The notes under the pieces were generated by a model that searched no databases, had not been told where the DNA came from, and saw only the letters and a list, made by a program, of their open reading frames with translations. The translations under genes and the position numbers were made by a program. A stretch of DNA of 64,000 bases. Source: Oehlia diaphana. Taxonomy: Eukaryota > Glomeromycota > Glomeromycetes > Glomerales > Glomeraceae. The stretch covers positions 40,341 to 104,340 of the forward strand of contig QZLH01000133.1 in the NCBI GenBank assembly GCA_003833135.1, given 5' to 3'. Shown in pieces: positions 1-13,400 of this stretch (the first letter of the stretch is position 1; every line of letters begins with the position of its first letter).

Positions 1-2464
1 TTATATAGTATTTTTTTGCGAAATTTTATTGGTGCAAAGTGCAGTATATGAGGACGAGCAGTATGCAAAAAAAATACTGGAGGGTATATGTGAAAATTCA
101 TCCGTCGCACAGATCTGCCGTGACTTTAGCAACAAATATTCCGAGCTGTTGATCGCTGCTCCGGAGTCCGGACTGGCTCGAAAATCGGTGCAGTCACAGA
201 GTAAATCAATGACGTGATTACTGCGCTAATGTAACCAGCACTTCGATTCATTTCAGGCATCCTTTTAATAATCCCATGTTGATAAGAATATTAATAAACA
301 CTATTGCTGGGCTAATTGTCTAAGAGCTAGAATGCTTGTTACATCGGCAATATTCGGAATTGACATAAAAAGGCAGGGAAGGGGAGACTCTCATGTCTTT
401 GGATGATAATTTTTGGACTACACTTTTGATCCAACCTGCAATCAAAAGGATCCCATAATTTGTTGATAAATTAAATATTGTTGGATTCAATCTCCAGCCA
501 TTCTGATTAGTATTTAATCGATAACTTAATCTGTGGTCGCGTTTTGAATTTCAGTATGTGTTCAGCTTGGACTTTGGAAGAATATCTACTTAGTTAGGTA
601 TAATCTATAATTCTGACATGGTACATGCTACGCATATGGTATTATCTGTTCAGATTAGTACGTAATTCTTTTGAAAGAAAGAAGATTGCGTTAAATTCCA
701 AATGGTTGATGTGTAGAAAAGTTATTTTCAAAATTTCGAGACATTATTTTCCAACGTGCTCCTATTGAAGAAATCGAGGCAATGGTAAAGGATGTTAAAC
801 CAGGATCAGAACCTCTACACGCAGCTCTTTTTACTAAAATTCATGCCCGTTATTAAAATTACGAATAAATATAAATAACAAATTTTTACTAGTATTCAAT
901 TAATAACCAATGCCTTTAAATTTTAAAAAGTCCAAAAATTGCTAAAACATCTGGAATTTGTGTTCTGAACATTTCAGGTCATTTTGGTACATATTTGGGA
1001 CAACTTTGAACGTTTTCTGGATTCTGGATATACATTTTTCATAATATTGCTCAATTTTTTAAAAAATAATTGATTTGGTTTTGTTTTATTAGTATACTGT
1101 AGCACAGAAGCGAAATAAAATAACGTACATTTGGACCAATCATATTTGTATAACCAGGAGAAATTTGATAAGGACGAAGTGAGAGTTCCTCTATGACATA
1201 ACGACATGTCGGGATCCATATGAAAATCTAAAAGATATCGTTATATGTATTTGGTGGGAAAATAAAATTTTATCATTCTCTGTTATATCGAGTATTATAA
1301 TATATAGATATATCGAATATCGATTTTAGTATAAACATTTTTTTACTATGAAAGAGTTTTACCCACGTTGGTTTTTATTTTTTAATCAATCCAAAATTAG
1401 ACTTATATCAAATTTGAAAAAAACTTCCCAATCCAAAAAATTATTCACATGGTGAAATATGTAAGAGATTTATTAATATATACAGTAATTAAACAAACCT
1501 GTTATTTTATCTATAAAAAAGATCATTCATAGAAAAAAAAGACGCACGATGTATAATAAATTAATCTCATATTTTAATATTGAATCAAACAGGAATTTGA
1601 TTTAAAGAAACAAAGGAGGTGAATCAACTAAGAAAATTATCTATAATTATTGGTATTAAAAGTCAAAAAAACCTTTCGATAAAAAACGAATATATTCCTT
1701 CTGCATCAATATTTGGGACTTTTTTTTAGCAATGCGTAAAGGTGGTCGATCAAAGGTTTTTAATCAGATCTCTGATCTATAGTATATTGTCTTCTAAGAA
1801 ACATTTGTTTTAAATAAATAATTAACAATTAGTTTAATTCAACTAATAGAAAAAATATTCGTAATCACTAATTTCTAATTTATTTATTGTAGTATCAAAT
1901 TGAAATGCAAAATGATGCAAATGTTCATAGAACATTATATAACCTTAATTAGATAATAACTAATATTAGAAATTTTTAGCTGACAAAGCAAGGAAACACA
2001 ATGAGGTGTAAGTTGAGAAAGTTATGCTAAAAATGTAATGAAATTTTAGGGGTAACTTCCGGCCGTATTATCGGTCAGTAAATTTGGTAATTAATAGTAT
2101 TTTTTATTTAAAGAAAAAAAAATCATGTTCCTATCGATTTTTGTAATTAATTTACTAATTATCTGTTATTATAAAATTTGTAAAAAAAATTTTTTTTTAA
2201 GAAGCAAATTGAAATTTCTTTTCTTGTTACGTATAAATTACGTATAATTACGTATAAATTACATATAAATAAGTAATTTATTATTGTTTTACTTAACTAA
2301 AAGAGTTTAGATAGAAAATTTGGCGGTTGTTTGGTTGTTCAAGAATACAGTAATTCAATGAAAGATTAGCCAGCTAACAAACCTTTATTTCGCGGTAATT
2401 CACTAATTGCTCAGAAAATAAAGTACAGGTTTAAATTTTCACCTACTTTTTCCACTATTTCCTT
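1..2464. other. Gene-poor region with two short coding-like fragments
   Basis: No complete gene is seen. Two short open stretches look less random than their surroundings. At 29-217 (+) there are 62 codons with higher GC and even amino-acid use (containing ICRDFSNKYSELL). At about 740-857 (+) an open run ends with APIEEIEAMVKDVKPG, LHAALFTKIHARY and a TAA. Neither has a start and splice context that I can join, and I recognise no family. They are probably relics or the 3' exon of a gene that has lost the rest. The remainder is AT-rich with short palindromes and homopolymers. Confidence 0.4.
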
Positions 2465-3913
2465 TTAAACATATTTTAAATGAGGGAAAAGCCTAACCCT
2501 AGCAGGATGATTTAGAGAGATTATGGGATAATATTTCGATTTCTTTTTTAACTCGGTAATAAAAAGTTTTTGTCCATTAAAAGAGAATACGAGAGTATGT
2601 TTATCCATATTTAATTGTAAAGTGATTCTATCACCTTTACCAAACTTGAAACCCATAATAATATTTCCAGTATGAGAATATAACATACCAGCTGAAGAGA
2701 GTAACCAAGTATTTTTTTGACATCCACCAAAGAGATCATAATTAAATTTTGAATTTGCGTGAACTCCAACACAAATTTCCAATTGACCAATTTCTTCAAT
2801 AAAAACATCCCATTCATAAGTACCATTATTAGATATAACAAAATTTGCTTTAATATTCTCATAATATTGATGATTTGTTGTTGCAACTGATCCTCTACAT
2901 ATAACATAAATATGACCACCACATTCTCCTTCATCCCAATAAAGTTTTACCATTCCACGAGTTGCTGGAAGACTCTTTTTATTCGTCGAGTAATATCTAT
3001 ACGCGTCAATTATAATAGTATTCGGAATTATTCCTAATGGTTCAATAATTTTTGATAAAATTTTTCCGTCAATTCTACGAAAATCAATGTATTTGATAAT
3101 AGGAAGTAAAAATTGATAAATTTTTGGACGTATTCTATTAAATTCACATTTACTATTAAATTCAAGTTCTCCTTCCATATATTCTTCAATATCATCTAAA
3201 TCCGGTAATATAGCATCAAGCGTATTATACGTGTCAAGATCGATATTATGTGCAGCCAATAAAGCGGCAAATCGAAATACTAAATATTCTGGAGTGGAAA
3301 ATGATTTATTAAAATTATAAGTATAAGCTAAAACATATTTTAAAGCTTGAATAGAAAATTTGGATAATGAAATATCATCAAAATGAATCCTTGCTACAGA
3401 ATCAGCAAGGAAATTAAGTAATTGATCATTTACGCTCCTTTCTTCTATCAATTCAATTTCGTGAAATGGTATTTTTGAAATCATTACTGATAATAATTCT
3501 GGTGAATTATTAACGGTACTTTCATTTTCTATTTCTTGTTCTTCAAATGACTCTTTAAGATTTTCAATAATTAATTTTTGCAAATCAGGTAATTGAAAAT
3601 AATCAGCCGCTAAATTTGTTTCAACCAAATTATCTTTATCAAATACAATTTCTTCAACAGATCCTGTATATAAAAATTCTAAAATGATTTTCATCGCGCA
3701 TGATTTAATTTCAGGAAAAGAAATTTGTCTTTGAAAAGTTTCTTTCATTCCATTAAAAAGTAATCCATTAAAAACTTCTGATCTTGCCGCTAAAATTGCT
3801 CTACTTCCATAAAGTGTCGCGCCATCTTCGCAAAAAATTTCTATATCGCTATACTGCGGGTTGTCGATCATGTCTTTAAAATCTTGCGTTATTGAACTTC
3901 CACGCGTCATCAT
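2465..3913 (-). CDS. BTB/POZ-BACK-SPRY domain protein
   Basis: Single-exon gene, 482 aa from the ATG at 3913 (MMTRGSS); the in-frame TTG upstream is not needed. Residues about 15-115 form a BTB/POZ domain: YSDIEIF, then SRAILAARSEVFNGLLF and ILEFLYTGSVEEI. A BACK-like helical linker follows (about 125-240). Residues about 340-480 are a SPRY/B30.2 domain: YEWDVFIEE, ICVGVHANSKF, and GDRITLQLNMDKHTLVFSFNG, which is the usual penultimate SPRY strand pair. In this family the BTB domain usually binds Cullin-3 and the SPRY domain is the substrate- or partner-binding module, so an E3 adaptor role is likely; no substrate can be read from sequence. The 5' side faces the MATH-BTB gene across a roughly 750-bp divergent intergenic region. 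Confidence 0.88.
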   Translation of the reverse strand: MMTRGSSITQDFKDMIDNPQYSDIEIFCEDGATLYGSRAILAARSEVFNGLLFNGMKETFQRQISFPEIKSCAMKIILEFLYTGSVEEIVFDKDNLVETNLAADYFQLPDLQKLIIENLKESFEEQEIENESTVNNSPELLSVMISKIPFHEIELIEERSVNDQLLNFLADSVARIHFDDISLSKFSIQALKYVLAYTYNFNKSFSTPEYLVFRFAALLAAHNIDLDTYNTLDAILPDLDDIEEYMEGELEFNSKCEFNRIRPKIYQFLLPIIKYIDFRRIDGKILSKIIEPLGIIPNTIIIDAYRYYSTNKKSLPATRGMVKLYWDEGECGGHIYVICRGSVATTNHQYYENIKANFVISNNGTYEWDVFIEEIGQLEICVGVHANSKFNYDLFGGCQKNTWLLSSAGMLYSHTGNIIMGFKFGKGDRITLQLNMDKHTLVFSFNGQKLFITELKKKSKYYPIISLNHPARVRLFPHLKYV

Positions 3914-4668
3914 TATAATAATAGTATCCAAGTTTATTTTTTTTTACTATGAGAGTAAGTTCTAAATATTAGAAGTTAAAAAAAAAAAAAAAAAAGAAGA
4001 ATAAAAGAATAAAAAATAGAAGAGAAGAAATGGAAGAAATAGGAATTCAAATGAAAAATTAAATTTACTCTCATCTTTTATATTAAATTTAAATTCCTAT
4101 TACGGTAATTTCGAGTCTGTGTTCAAATCAGAAAAGAGAAATCTCCGGCGTGTCACTTATTCACAAAGCAAATTTCTCTTACAGCAAATATGAATTCATC
4201 TTAATTACCTGATTTATATTACAATCATGAATGACACCATCTATAACCTATGATCTATTGGGTAATTCCAAGCTATAATCACGTAATCACGTGAGAATTT
4301 TTTCATATGTTAACTGTGGGAGGGATTCTGCAACTATGCATGAACATCGTACAAGTCCAATTTATATTTATTTTAACGTAGCCCCTCTCACGCCCTATAA
4401 AACTTTAAAAATTATTGTTGAATCAGTTTTACATTTTATACTTTTTAGTTTAGCCCAAAAACTATATTTAAACGAATTATTACGAAATTTCTCAATATTT
4501 CTTTTCTCTCTTCATTTTTTGTTGGTTTTTTTTTTTTAAAAAAAAAAAAAAATTTTTTTTTTTGTATAATATAAATTTTTTTCTCTTTTTTTTTTTTTTT
4601 GTTTTTTTTTTTTTAAAAAAAAAAAAAAATTTTTTTGTCTGTATAACATAAACTTTGTTACACTAGTC
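3914..4668. promoter_or_regulatory. Divergent intergenic region between two BTB genes
   Basis: About 755 bp separating the BTB-SPRY gene (-) from the MATH-BTB gene (+). It holds an E-box-like CACGTG at 4288-4293 inside TCACGTGA, preceded by a related ATCACGTAATCACG, so it is a candidate shared promoter. Long T-rich and A-rich runs at about 4527-4640 resemble the pyrimidine-rich leaders seen before other genes here (inference). An 82-codon open frame inside it (4291-4539) is low complexity and was rejected as coding. Confidence 0.4.
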
Positions 4669-5931
4669 ATGTCAAATCCGTCACAGACCGTTAATTCTAC
4701 TTTTGAATTTTCGATTCCTTACTCAATAACAAGATATGACAAAGTTATATACACTTCGATATTTTCTACGGGGGATAATATTTTTTGGCAGTTAGAATAT
4801 CATCCGGTAAAATAAATGAAATTTTTTAAAAAGCAACCTTTTCCATTTTTTTTGTGTACAAAAATATAAATAAATTTTCCTTACCTTTCATTTTCCTTTT
4901 TTTTAAAAAAAAAAATATCTAGACGGAAATGGAAAACATGGATTATTGTTTATTATATCTTATCGCTATACCGAATCCGGAAGAGACACAAACGATGAAA
5001 TATTGGAACAAACGTGCAGATTTATCTGCTACTATATATGTTAAAAGCTACGACTATTATAATTCTTATTCTTTAAGAACAGATGATTATTCTGTGAGAA
5101 ATAGGGCATGGGGTAAATAACTCTAAATTAATTAATTATTTTGTTAAGTTTTTTGTTTTTTTTTTTTTTGTAAAAACTTATTTATTAATCACAATTTTTT
5201 TTTTAGGGAAAAATTTTGTTAAACCATTAGATTTAAATCATCCGATAACAATTGGAGTTACATTCAAGAATTCAAAACTTGAACGTAATCAAATTGATTC
5301 ACCAATGACAACATCACCAAAACAAAATAAATTTTCAAAACTTTGGGAGGAGGAATTTAATAATAGGGAATCAAATGATGTACAATTTAATGTAAAAGAT
5401 GGAGTAATTTACGCTCGTAAATCAATATTATTAAGACGATCAGAATATTTTCGTAGGTTATTTCAAGGAAGTTGGAGTGAAACAAATAAATCATTACAAA
5501 AAAATAAGAATAATTCTCATTATGTTATTAATATACCTGATATTTCTTATGCGACATTTAGGGAAATGCTTAGATATCTTTATACTGATGAGATAAGTTA
5601 TAATAATTTTAATTGTACTCCTTTAGAAATATTTAAAATTGCTGATAAATATTTAATATCAAATTTAAGGGAATTTGCTAGAATAGAGATTAATAAAACG
5701 CTTACACTAAATAATGTTATGTATGTTTTATTTAGTGAAGCTTGGAAATGGCCTGATCTTAAGGATGATGTTATTGAATTTATTATATTAAATTTTGATA
5801 AAGTTAGAGAAACTGCTGAGTATAAAGATTTAGTTTCAGAATATAAAAGTCATCCTGCTGGGATTGAAATTATGTATGAAATTGTTGGAAAATTAATACC
5901 AAGAAAATATAATTACATTGTATCATTTTAA
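4669..5931 (+). CDS. MATH-BTB (SPOP-like) protein
   Basis: Three exons: 4669-4806, 4923-5112, 5207-5931, with introns GTAAAATA...CTAG and GTAAATAA...TTTAG; phases 0 and 1 close into 350 aa. Residues about 8-140 read as a MATH/TRAF domain: FEFSIPYSITRYDKVIYTS at the start, IFWQLEYHP, then ADLSATIYVKSYD and FVKPLDLNHP before the linker. Residues about 160-270 are a BTB domain (SNDVQFNVKDGVIYARKSIL, RRSEYFRRLFQGSW, FREMLRYLYTDEI), followed by the start of a BACK region. In SPOP-type proteins MATH recruits substrates and BTB binds Cullin-3, so a cullin-RING adaptor is the likely role. Recognising exon 1 gives the full MATH domain; starting at 5305 would leave only the BTB part. Such genes are strongly expanded in Rhizophagus-type genomes (established knowledge). 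Confidence 0.88.
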
Positions 5932-7831
5932 GATAGTTATAATAATTTTATAGACTTTTAAAATATATATATATATATATATCATATGTTTCTGGAAAAC
6001 AAGGAAAAAAAAATGATACCTTTATAAAAAATATATAAATATGTATTAAATATAATAAAAATAGAAAGTAAAAAAAAAACCATAAATAAAAACAAAATTT
6101 TTTTATTAATAAAATTAACCATTTAGATAAAAATTAGGAATAAGATTTTTAGTTATTTTTTCTTTTAATACTGAACAATTGATGTTAATTAAAATGCTAT
6201 CAGTAAGAGAATTTGATGCTTTAATTTCAACTTTAATGGTTCGCTTTCATTTCGAATCAATTCTTGATACTACTTTTCTAATTTGCTCTTCCTTTTTTTT
6301 CAAATCGAAGGCATTTTCTTTGACGTCGTGTTTTTTTTTATTTCTTCTTTCTAGATCTGTTACAACAACAGCTGATAATAATCGTTTTTAGTTCTTTGGA
6401 TGTGATCATATGCTCTATTTGTTCATGATACATAAGCCGTCACCTGCACTTTTGCTTTTGCATTCTTTGTATTCACTAATAAGTTCCATTTTTTTTTTTT
6501 TTTTTTTTCACTTTCATTATACTGTTACTCAAATCGATGCAATTTGTATTAAAAAAAACATTCGAAATGGACGAAAACACATCAGATCGACAATTGCCTG
6601 AGCGCCTCGGTATTCGCCGCTCACCGCCTTGCAGAAAGTATGTCTTGTTTCACGACAGTAAATGAATTGCGTAAGCCGTAAGTGACTTGTCAAAATTTTA
6701 TTGTCAGAGCATTACTAAAACTAAACAAGGCGATTTCAAGGGTTCTTATTCTAATCCTAAATACGTTAACAGTATTTTTAATACACATGAATTTTTTCAT
6801 AGAATGAAACTTTTTCATTTACTGACCTCGGTTAAATCGATTATCGGAACAAAAGTTTACATCATCTGATCTTACAAATTATGTTTGTAATTTCAGAATA
6901 CAATTTATCTTTTTAGAGTTTTGAAAGTTTACTTTTGTTGATTATAGTTTATTATTGTACTACACAAAGTTGCATCTTTCATCCTTTCATTTTTAGGCAG
7001 GTTTAATAAACGCCAATTAATACTTACCATTGGATCCATGATTTTTTTTGCATAACAGATAAGTAATTAAGAATTATTTATAATTAACCGTAGATTGTTT
7101 ATATGCATATGCGCATGAAAAAAATTAAAAAACTTAAATCTAGGTTAAGAAAGTTTTTATGAATGAATAACTTGCGGATGGCTAAACCGATGAAGTTTGA
7201 TAACTTGATATTAATAATTATTTGTTTGAGAAACAAAAAATACATGTGAAATTCACTTGACCAATTTTTTTTTTTTATCATCTAATCTTTAGTTTCTTGC
7301 TAGTCCACCAATAGGTTCAATATCATTTAAACCATTTTTACCATTCTTTAAAAGTTTAAACATAATTAAAATCTGAAGATATTCAAAATTTTAGATTGGA
7401 TTTTACTATGATGTTATGCTATTTATTATTCCTAAATTTGTTTAATGAAATTGTACGTTACAGTCATCACATGGTCACATTCACGTGATATATATTTACA
7501 AAATTTATGATGACATATCCCGCAGTTTAATTAATTCCCAATAACAAATAAAATAAATTGCCGTTTCCCCCATATTTTATCGTGAATTAGTTAGTATCCC
7601 CAAGATCTATAAAATTCCTGTGATGTGGAACATCCTTTTCAAAACTTAGGAGACCCAAAGCTATAATATACACGTCAGATATTGGAAGACATCCAAATTT
7701 TGACCCTTTCGATGCTAAATACAAAATTATGTTATAATTACGGATCAGATCTGAATATCTGATTATAGCCAAGGGTTTCTTATGAAAATTTATTGGTTGG
7801 CATTAACCGGACGCTACTAATTAGAACAATC
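5932..7831. other. Intergenic DNA between convergent MATH-BTB and kinase genes
   Basis: AT-rich, with (AT)n at about 5961-5982. A short GC-richer stretch at about 6565-6665 holds a 32-codon open frame (ATG at 6567, LPERLGIRRSPPCRKYV) that could be a relic of a larger gene; I recognise no family. A TCACGTGA motif lies at about 7491-7498. The other open frames are homopolymer-driven. Confidence 0.35.
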
Positions 7832-10459
7832 TTACGCTTCAACACGAATTCGTTTTTGATTTTGAATCCCTACGCAATTCAAAAGAATTTAAAATTAATA
7901 TAATATTATATATATAAAATATATTTACTATATTTCGCTTACCATTGGTTTGAATTTCAATTTCTAATTCCTCAAAATTACGCTTTCTTGATATCTTGCT
8001 AACATAAATCAACGAGTTTTGAACAGTAGAATTTATCTTTGATGAAAATTTTATACTAATACACAAAAATTAATTTTTTAAAAAAAAGAATGATTAGATT
8101 AATATTTTATATTATTTTATATTATTTAATTTTTTTTTTATAATTTATATTAATACATACCTATTCATATCAAAATCACATTCTTTTGTAACATAATCTA
8201 AAATGAAAAATTATTATAAACAATTTAATTTATTAATATATATAATTAAATAATAAATTGTTTCAAAAAGATACGTACGTGGAATCGTTATCAAATTATT
8301 TAATTCTCTACTATTATAAATAGCACCAGGATGATATTTAGGACAAAATTTGATTGATTTTATTAATTCCAATCTCATTTTTTCTGCTTGTTTAAATTGT
8401 TCAACAATTTCATCTTTATTTTGTTGATTATAATAATTTTCATAATCATGATAATAATATAAATCATCATGCCATCTTTGAATAATTTCACAAATTTTAG
8501 TTATAGAAGGTCTTTTTAAAGGATTAGGATTCCAACATTTTTTCATTAATTTAGCAAAACATTTAGGTGTATCATCTGTAATTTCTGGTCTTTTTCCATT
8601 AATAATTTCATAAATAAGATTCATATTATGTTCAACATTAGAAAAAGGTTTATAACCTGTCGTAAGTTCCCACATGATCATACCCATACTAAATATATCA
8701 GATTCTTTTGAATATTTAGCACCACAAAATATTTCCGGTGCAATATAAGGTATTATTCCATATATTACATTATCTAATAACATATTATTTACAGGTTGTG
8801 ATAATACCAAATCTCCAATCTTCCAAGTTTCTGATAATAATATATTCCCACTATGAAAATCTCGATGTATAGAATTTGATTTATGAATACATTCAAGTCT
8901 AAAAATAAATAATTAATTAATATAAATGAATATCTAATATATATTTAAAATATTTTAAAAATATTCAAATTACCCCTTTGAAATTCTCCATAAAATATTT
9001 AATTTTTTATTCCATGTAATCTTTGTAAAATTATTTTTCAAAAAGTTATGTAAATCTCCTCCATTTGCATATTCCGTTATTAACATATAATCCTTCGTTT
9101 TAGGATCTCGTGTAATACCGTAACATTTAATAATAAATGCATGGTTATAAAAATGATGAAGTGATTTTAACTAAAAAAAAAAAAAAAAAGATTACAAAAT
9201 ATATATTACTTTAAAATTATCAATATTTATTATTGTATTGTATAATAAATAAATTATCACCTCAATTAAAAAATTAATAAAATAATCAGTTATATTTTGT
9301 GAATTTGAAAATCTTTTTATAGCAACCGTTCCATATTCAGAAACATTTGCTTTATAAATAATACCAAATCCTCCTTTCGATAATTTTTCTAAATTTGTGA
9401 TTTCAGAATATGGTATCCACTTTATTATAGAATAATAATTATCTTTGATATGTTTATACACATTTAATGGATTAGAATCTTTCATATTAACATAATTGAC
9501 AATCTTTTGATGATTAGTGTTAATTGTAGATATTAGAAATTCATCCATGTTATTGCTAATATCAACGTCAATAGATGATACTCTTTTGCATTTATTACAT
9601 TGAGTTTGATCTATTATTCCAAAAATAACATTTGTCATTAAACAATATCTACATCCAGAATATATTATAAAGCAATATGAACACCATTTCTGACAATCAG
9701 ATACAAAATTTAGGTGTTTATTACAAGATACACAATCATCAAAAGTATCCCACCATGGTAAATGAAGAATTGGGATAGGACTTTTAGTTATAGTTGATTC
9801 TTTCCATTCATAAGAAATTTGATAATAAGAATAATTTGAACGTAATAATTTAGATTCTCTACATATTTCACAACCTCCTCCTTTTTTAAATAAAGTAGAA
9901 ATTATGGATTTTATGATAATTGTGGATCCAAATTCTTCTTTATCAGCAAATTCATTAACTCCCTATAATTAATGATTTATAAGCTAAATTATTATTTTGT
10001 TAAAAAAGAATCATATAATTTATAAAATATTTTTACCTTAGAATAAATTGTCGCAAGATCCGAAGGATCTTCAATTTGTGACTGAAGAGAAGAAATATAT
10101 GAAGAATTTGTGACCACTTGTTTAAAATATGAAATTTCTGAGCAATTTTTACACCATTCATGAATATTTCTTGTACAACAATCCGTATTTCCATTTGCTT
10201 CATGTTTATTATGTTCAATACATTGAGTATAACCCCTTATATGTACATCCAAATATATTTCTTTACCTGTCATATGTTTAATATATTGTATTAAACATAT
10301 TTTACAATATTTTTGTTTAAATAAATTTGTTTCAATATATTCATTTTTACAATAATTACATATATTATCATTATTATTAAAAGGAATAAATAAAATTGGA
10401 ATGGGACTAGATTTTAATTTTGATGTAAAATCAAATGAATCAATATTATTAAATTCCAT
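7832..10459 (-). CDS. Tyrosine-kinase-like (TKL) protein kinase with Cys-rich N-terminus
   Basis: Seven exons on the minus strand: 10459-10037, 9962-9261, 9170-8974, 8898-8279, 8197-8161, 8055-7943, 7869-7832. All have GT-AG borders and the phases close into 709 aa. Residues about 30-320 contain repeated Cys pairs (ICNYCKN, YCKICLIQY, CCTRNIHEWCKNC, CEICRES, CVSCNKH, WCSYC, CNKCKR), which look like small zinc-binding knuckles. The kinase domain spans about 331-600: glycine loop LSKGGFGIIYKA (335-346), VAIK lysine 357, alphaC Glu 375, HRDFHSGN (452-459), then IGDLV where DFG is expected (Asp 470 kept, Phe to Leu, Gly to Val), APE at IAPEIF, and GMIMWELTTGYKPF. This architecture is common in Rhizophagus kinase expansions, and the role is presumably signalling. 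The altered DFG leaves activity uncertain. The C-terminal tail (about 620-709) is hydrophilic and unmatched. Confidence 0.88.
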
Positions 10460-13400
10460 AATGCCAGTTTACAAGGATTACAATAAAAAAAAAATAAAAT
10501 TTTTTTAAAAAAAAAAAAAATTAACGTATTTATGAAATGTTGAGCTATTTTATAGTTTCTAGGAAACTATTTTCAGGTAATGATGATGTCATACATCCCT
10601 TAACGGCTTGATCCCCCTTCTTTCCCCTATAAAACCCCAATAAAAAAATTATTGATATCATCATCCTTTATTTTGATGCCTTTTTGGTCAATAAAAGATT
10701 GATTTATATAGGTTAATAAATGTTTAATATACAGTATATGATTGATTGTAGGATTACTAAATAAATATCGATTATAGTGTTTTTTAAAAAGAATGTTTAT
10801 TTAAAAGGGGTATTGATCAGCCCGATTCTTATTATTATATACTTTATTAGTACAGACAATTTACATACTAAGGGGAATGCCAGAAATTTTTAATGAAAAT
10901 TTGGTTAATTTTAGTAAAATCGATTTTTTAATAACGACTATATATATCTTTGGTAGGGCTTCACATGTTTTTTGTTGATATTATAATATATCATTTCTAA
11001 AATATCATCATTCTAAAAAATCAGTTTATTTATCATTATTTACTTACCGCAGAATGGTTAGGATATCAAATTAAAATGTTAACGTGCCCATAAAAGCAAA
11101 CAACGGAAATACTCTTCTTGGTATGGTCAGAAAATAATAAAATTCCATATTTGAAATAGTATAGAATAGATTTCCCACCCTCCTTTCACAAAAAACCCCG
11201 TGATTTTCAACACGCCCGTTTGGAAGGTTCCAATGAACATTTATATTGAAATTGGTCATATTTCAATCCTTTCTAATTTTTTATTAATTATTATTCTATA
11301 CATATATGTATACGTAAAACTATGGTATTGGAAACTTCCAATGGAATTCCATTGAAGTTGGGAATTGTAAGAATTAGAAGATTCTAATAGCTTCCAATCT
11401 TCCAATGCATATCACCCGTTATTACAGTATATTTATTTTTTAAGGGATTAGAAAATTAGAACATATGATTTTTTTTCAAAAAAAACAAGGTGTGAAAAAA
11501 GCGTAACCAAAATTTATTCACTATGTCCAGCCTAATTTGACAATAAATGGTTTTATATTTTTTACCATTTTTGGTTTTAGATGCACAAAAGTCATGTTAC
11601 CAAATTTTTTTATCGCGGTTTATCGATTTTTTTTTTTTATCTTTAAGTTCACTAAGACATAAAGTAATAATAGTATCTTATTACTCTCCTGACATCCCTT
11701 GATGCTAAATTAAATTAATATGTATTTACGGTTCCATCAAGATAATAGAATATTTAAAGGAAAGATGAAAATACAAGTAAAAGTTTACAAAAATTGGCTA
11801 TACCAACTGCTGTATTGAAGGATTATCACGGATAATTTTAGTCCTATATCTTGTGATCTAGAATTTGAAGAAAACTCTTCAAATAAAGAAACTGAGTAGT
11901 GTTTTCTTTATGAATGTATAACAAACATCCACTATTTTCAAGCTAATGTTATGAGCAGAACAGAGGATGATGTTGGGCAAATGTCAGATAGAAGATATAT
12001 TTTTAGATACTACTTCTCAAGAATCTGCAAAGTCTATAATGAAGTTTACCTAAAAAGTGGTAGAATTTTAGGGTAAAGGATTTGTGATAAAAGTATAAAA
12101 CAAAGAGGTATTATCTCTTTACTTTTTCTAGTATACAATGAAACCATGAATAAATAATCCAGGAAAGAAGGTAAAATAATTCAATAAATAATGTAAAGAC
12201 AAAGTAATAAGTATTACTATGTTATAGTTGGTGGACTTCTGAAAACAGATGGTAAAAATACACTGAGATTTCAGTTATATTTTTGATGCCTGCTTACCAA
12301 TATAAGTAGAATTTATCCAGAATTTTAATATAAGTAAAAATTAAAATAATAATAAATAGTGTAAATATTTTAGAATTTATAAAATGGAAAAATAGATTTA
12401 GTGCAATAATTCACCATTCGTGATCATAGAAAAACAATTAATAGCGAATCCTCTTATAGTCTCATTAAGACAGTCCAAATAGTACCAAAATCATCTTTCT
12501 AGCATTAATAAATGGAAAGTTATTTTTGCCAAAGCAAAGACAGATAATTTAGAGCTAGGGGATTAAGGAAAAAATAGAAGATATTTACAATTCTAAAGTT
12601 AATTTTTAATTTTTTTCATATTTTTAATTTTTTATTTTTATACTAGATAATATACATTTAAAATTTACCAAATTTCAAGAAAAAGTCATTCTTATATAAA
12701 AAAAGCAATATTTTTTACAAAAAATATTTTCTCTATTATATTTAACAAAATATACAAATATTCAATAGCAATATTTTATTTTTTCTAAGTAAAAGAAAAA
12801 CAAAAATAGTAAGAATGTTTTTATATCTTTTATAAAAAAAATCCTTTTTTATTTTATTTACAAAAATAGATTTTTATTTTCAGATTTTATGTTATTTTTT
12901 CTAAATAAAAAAAAATGAAAACATTAAAAATATTTCTAATATTCTTTACAAAAAAAAAGTATTTTCTTTTTATTTTTCAAAAACTATATTTTATTTTTCC
13001 TTTTAAAGAACAAAAAAAACTTTTCAAAAAAAAATTTATATAAATAAACTGAAATAAACCTATATAATAAATCAGTTAATTTTATATAATAAAAAAATCA
13101 TTTATTCATATTATTTACAATTCAAATTAGAAATTTATATTTATTTAATATAACAAATTTTGATATATATAAATTATACTATAGTTATTAGATTCAATAA
13201 TTTATTTAAAAAAAATTTCCTTATCTTTTTAATTATATAAAAATATTATATAATTTAAAAATTTTTCTAACTATCACTAGGGTAATGCTAAAAATTGACA
13301 ATTCTAGTTAACAGTAATGATCATTCCAGTAAAAATCAAATTTAATTTTTATAAATTCTTATATATTTACTTTAATCATATAAAATTTACAATTAGTTTT

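Noticed and set aside
974..1219. 81-codon minus-strand open frame
   Set aside because: No homology pattern recognised and composition equals background.
4291..4539. 82-codon plus-strand open frame between the two BTB genes
   Set aside because: The end is poly-T-derived Phe/Leu; better explained as promoter or leader of the MATH-BTB gene.
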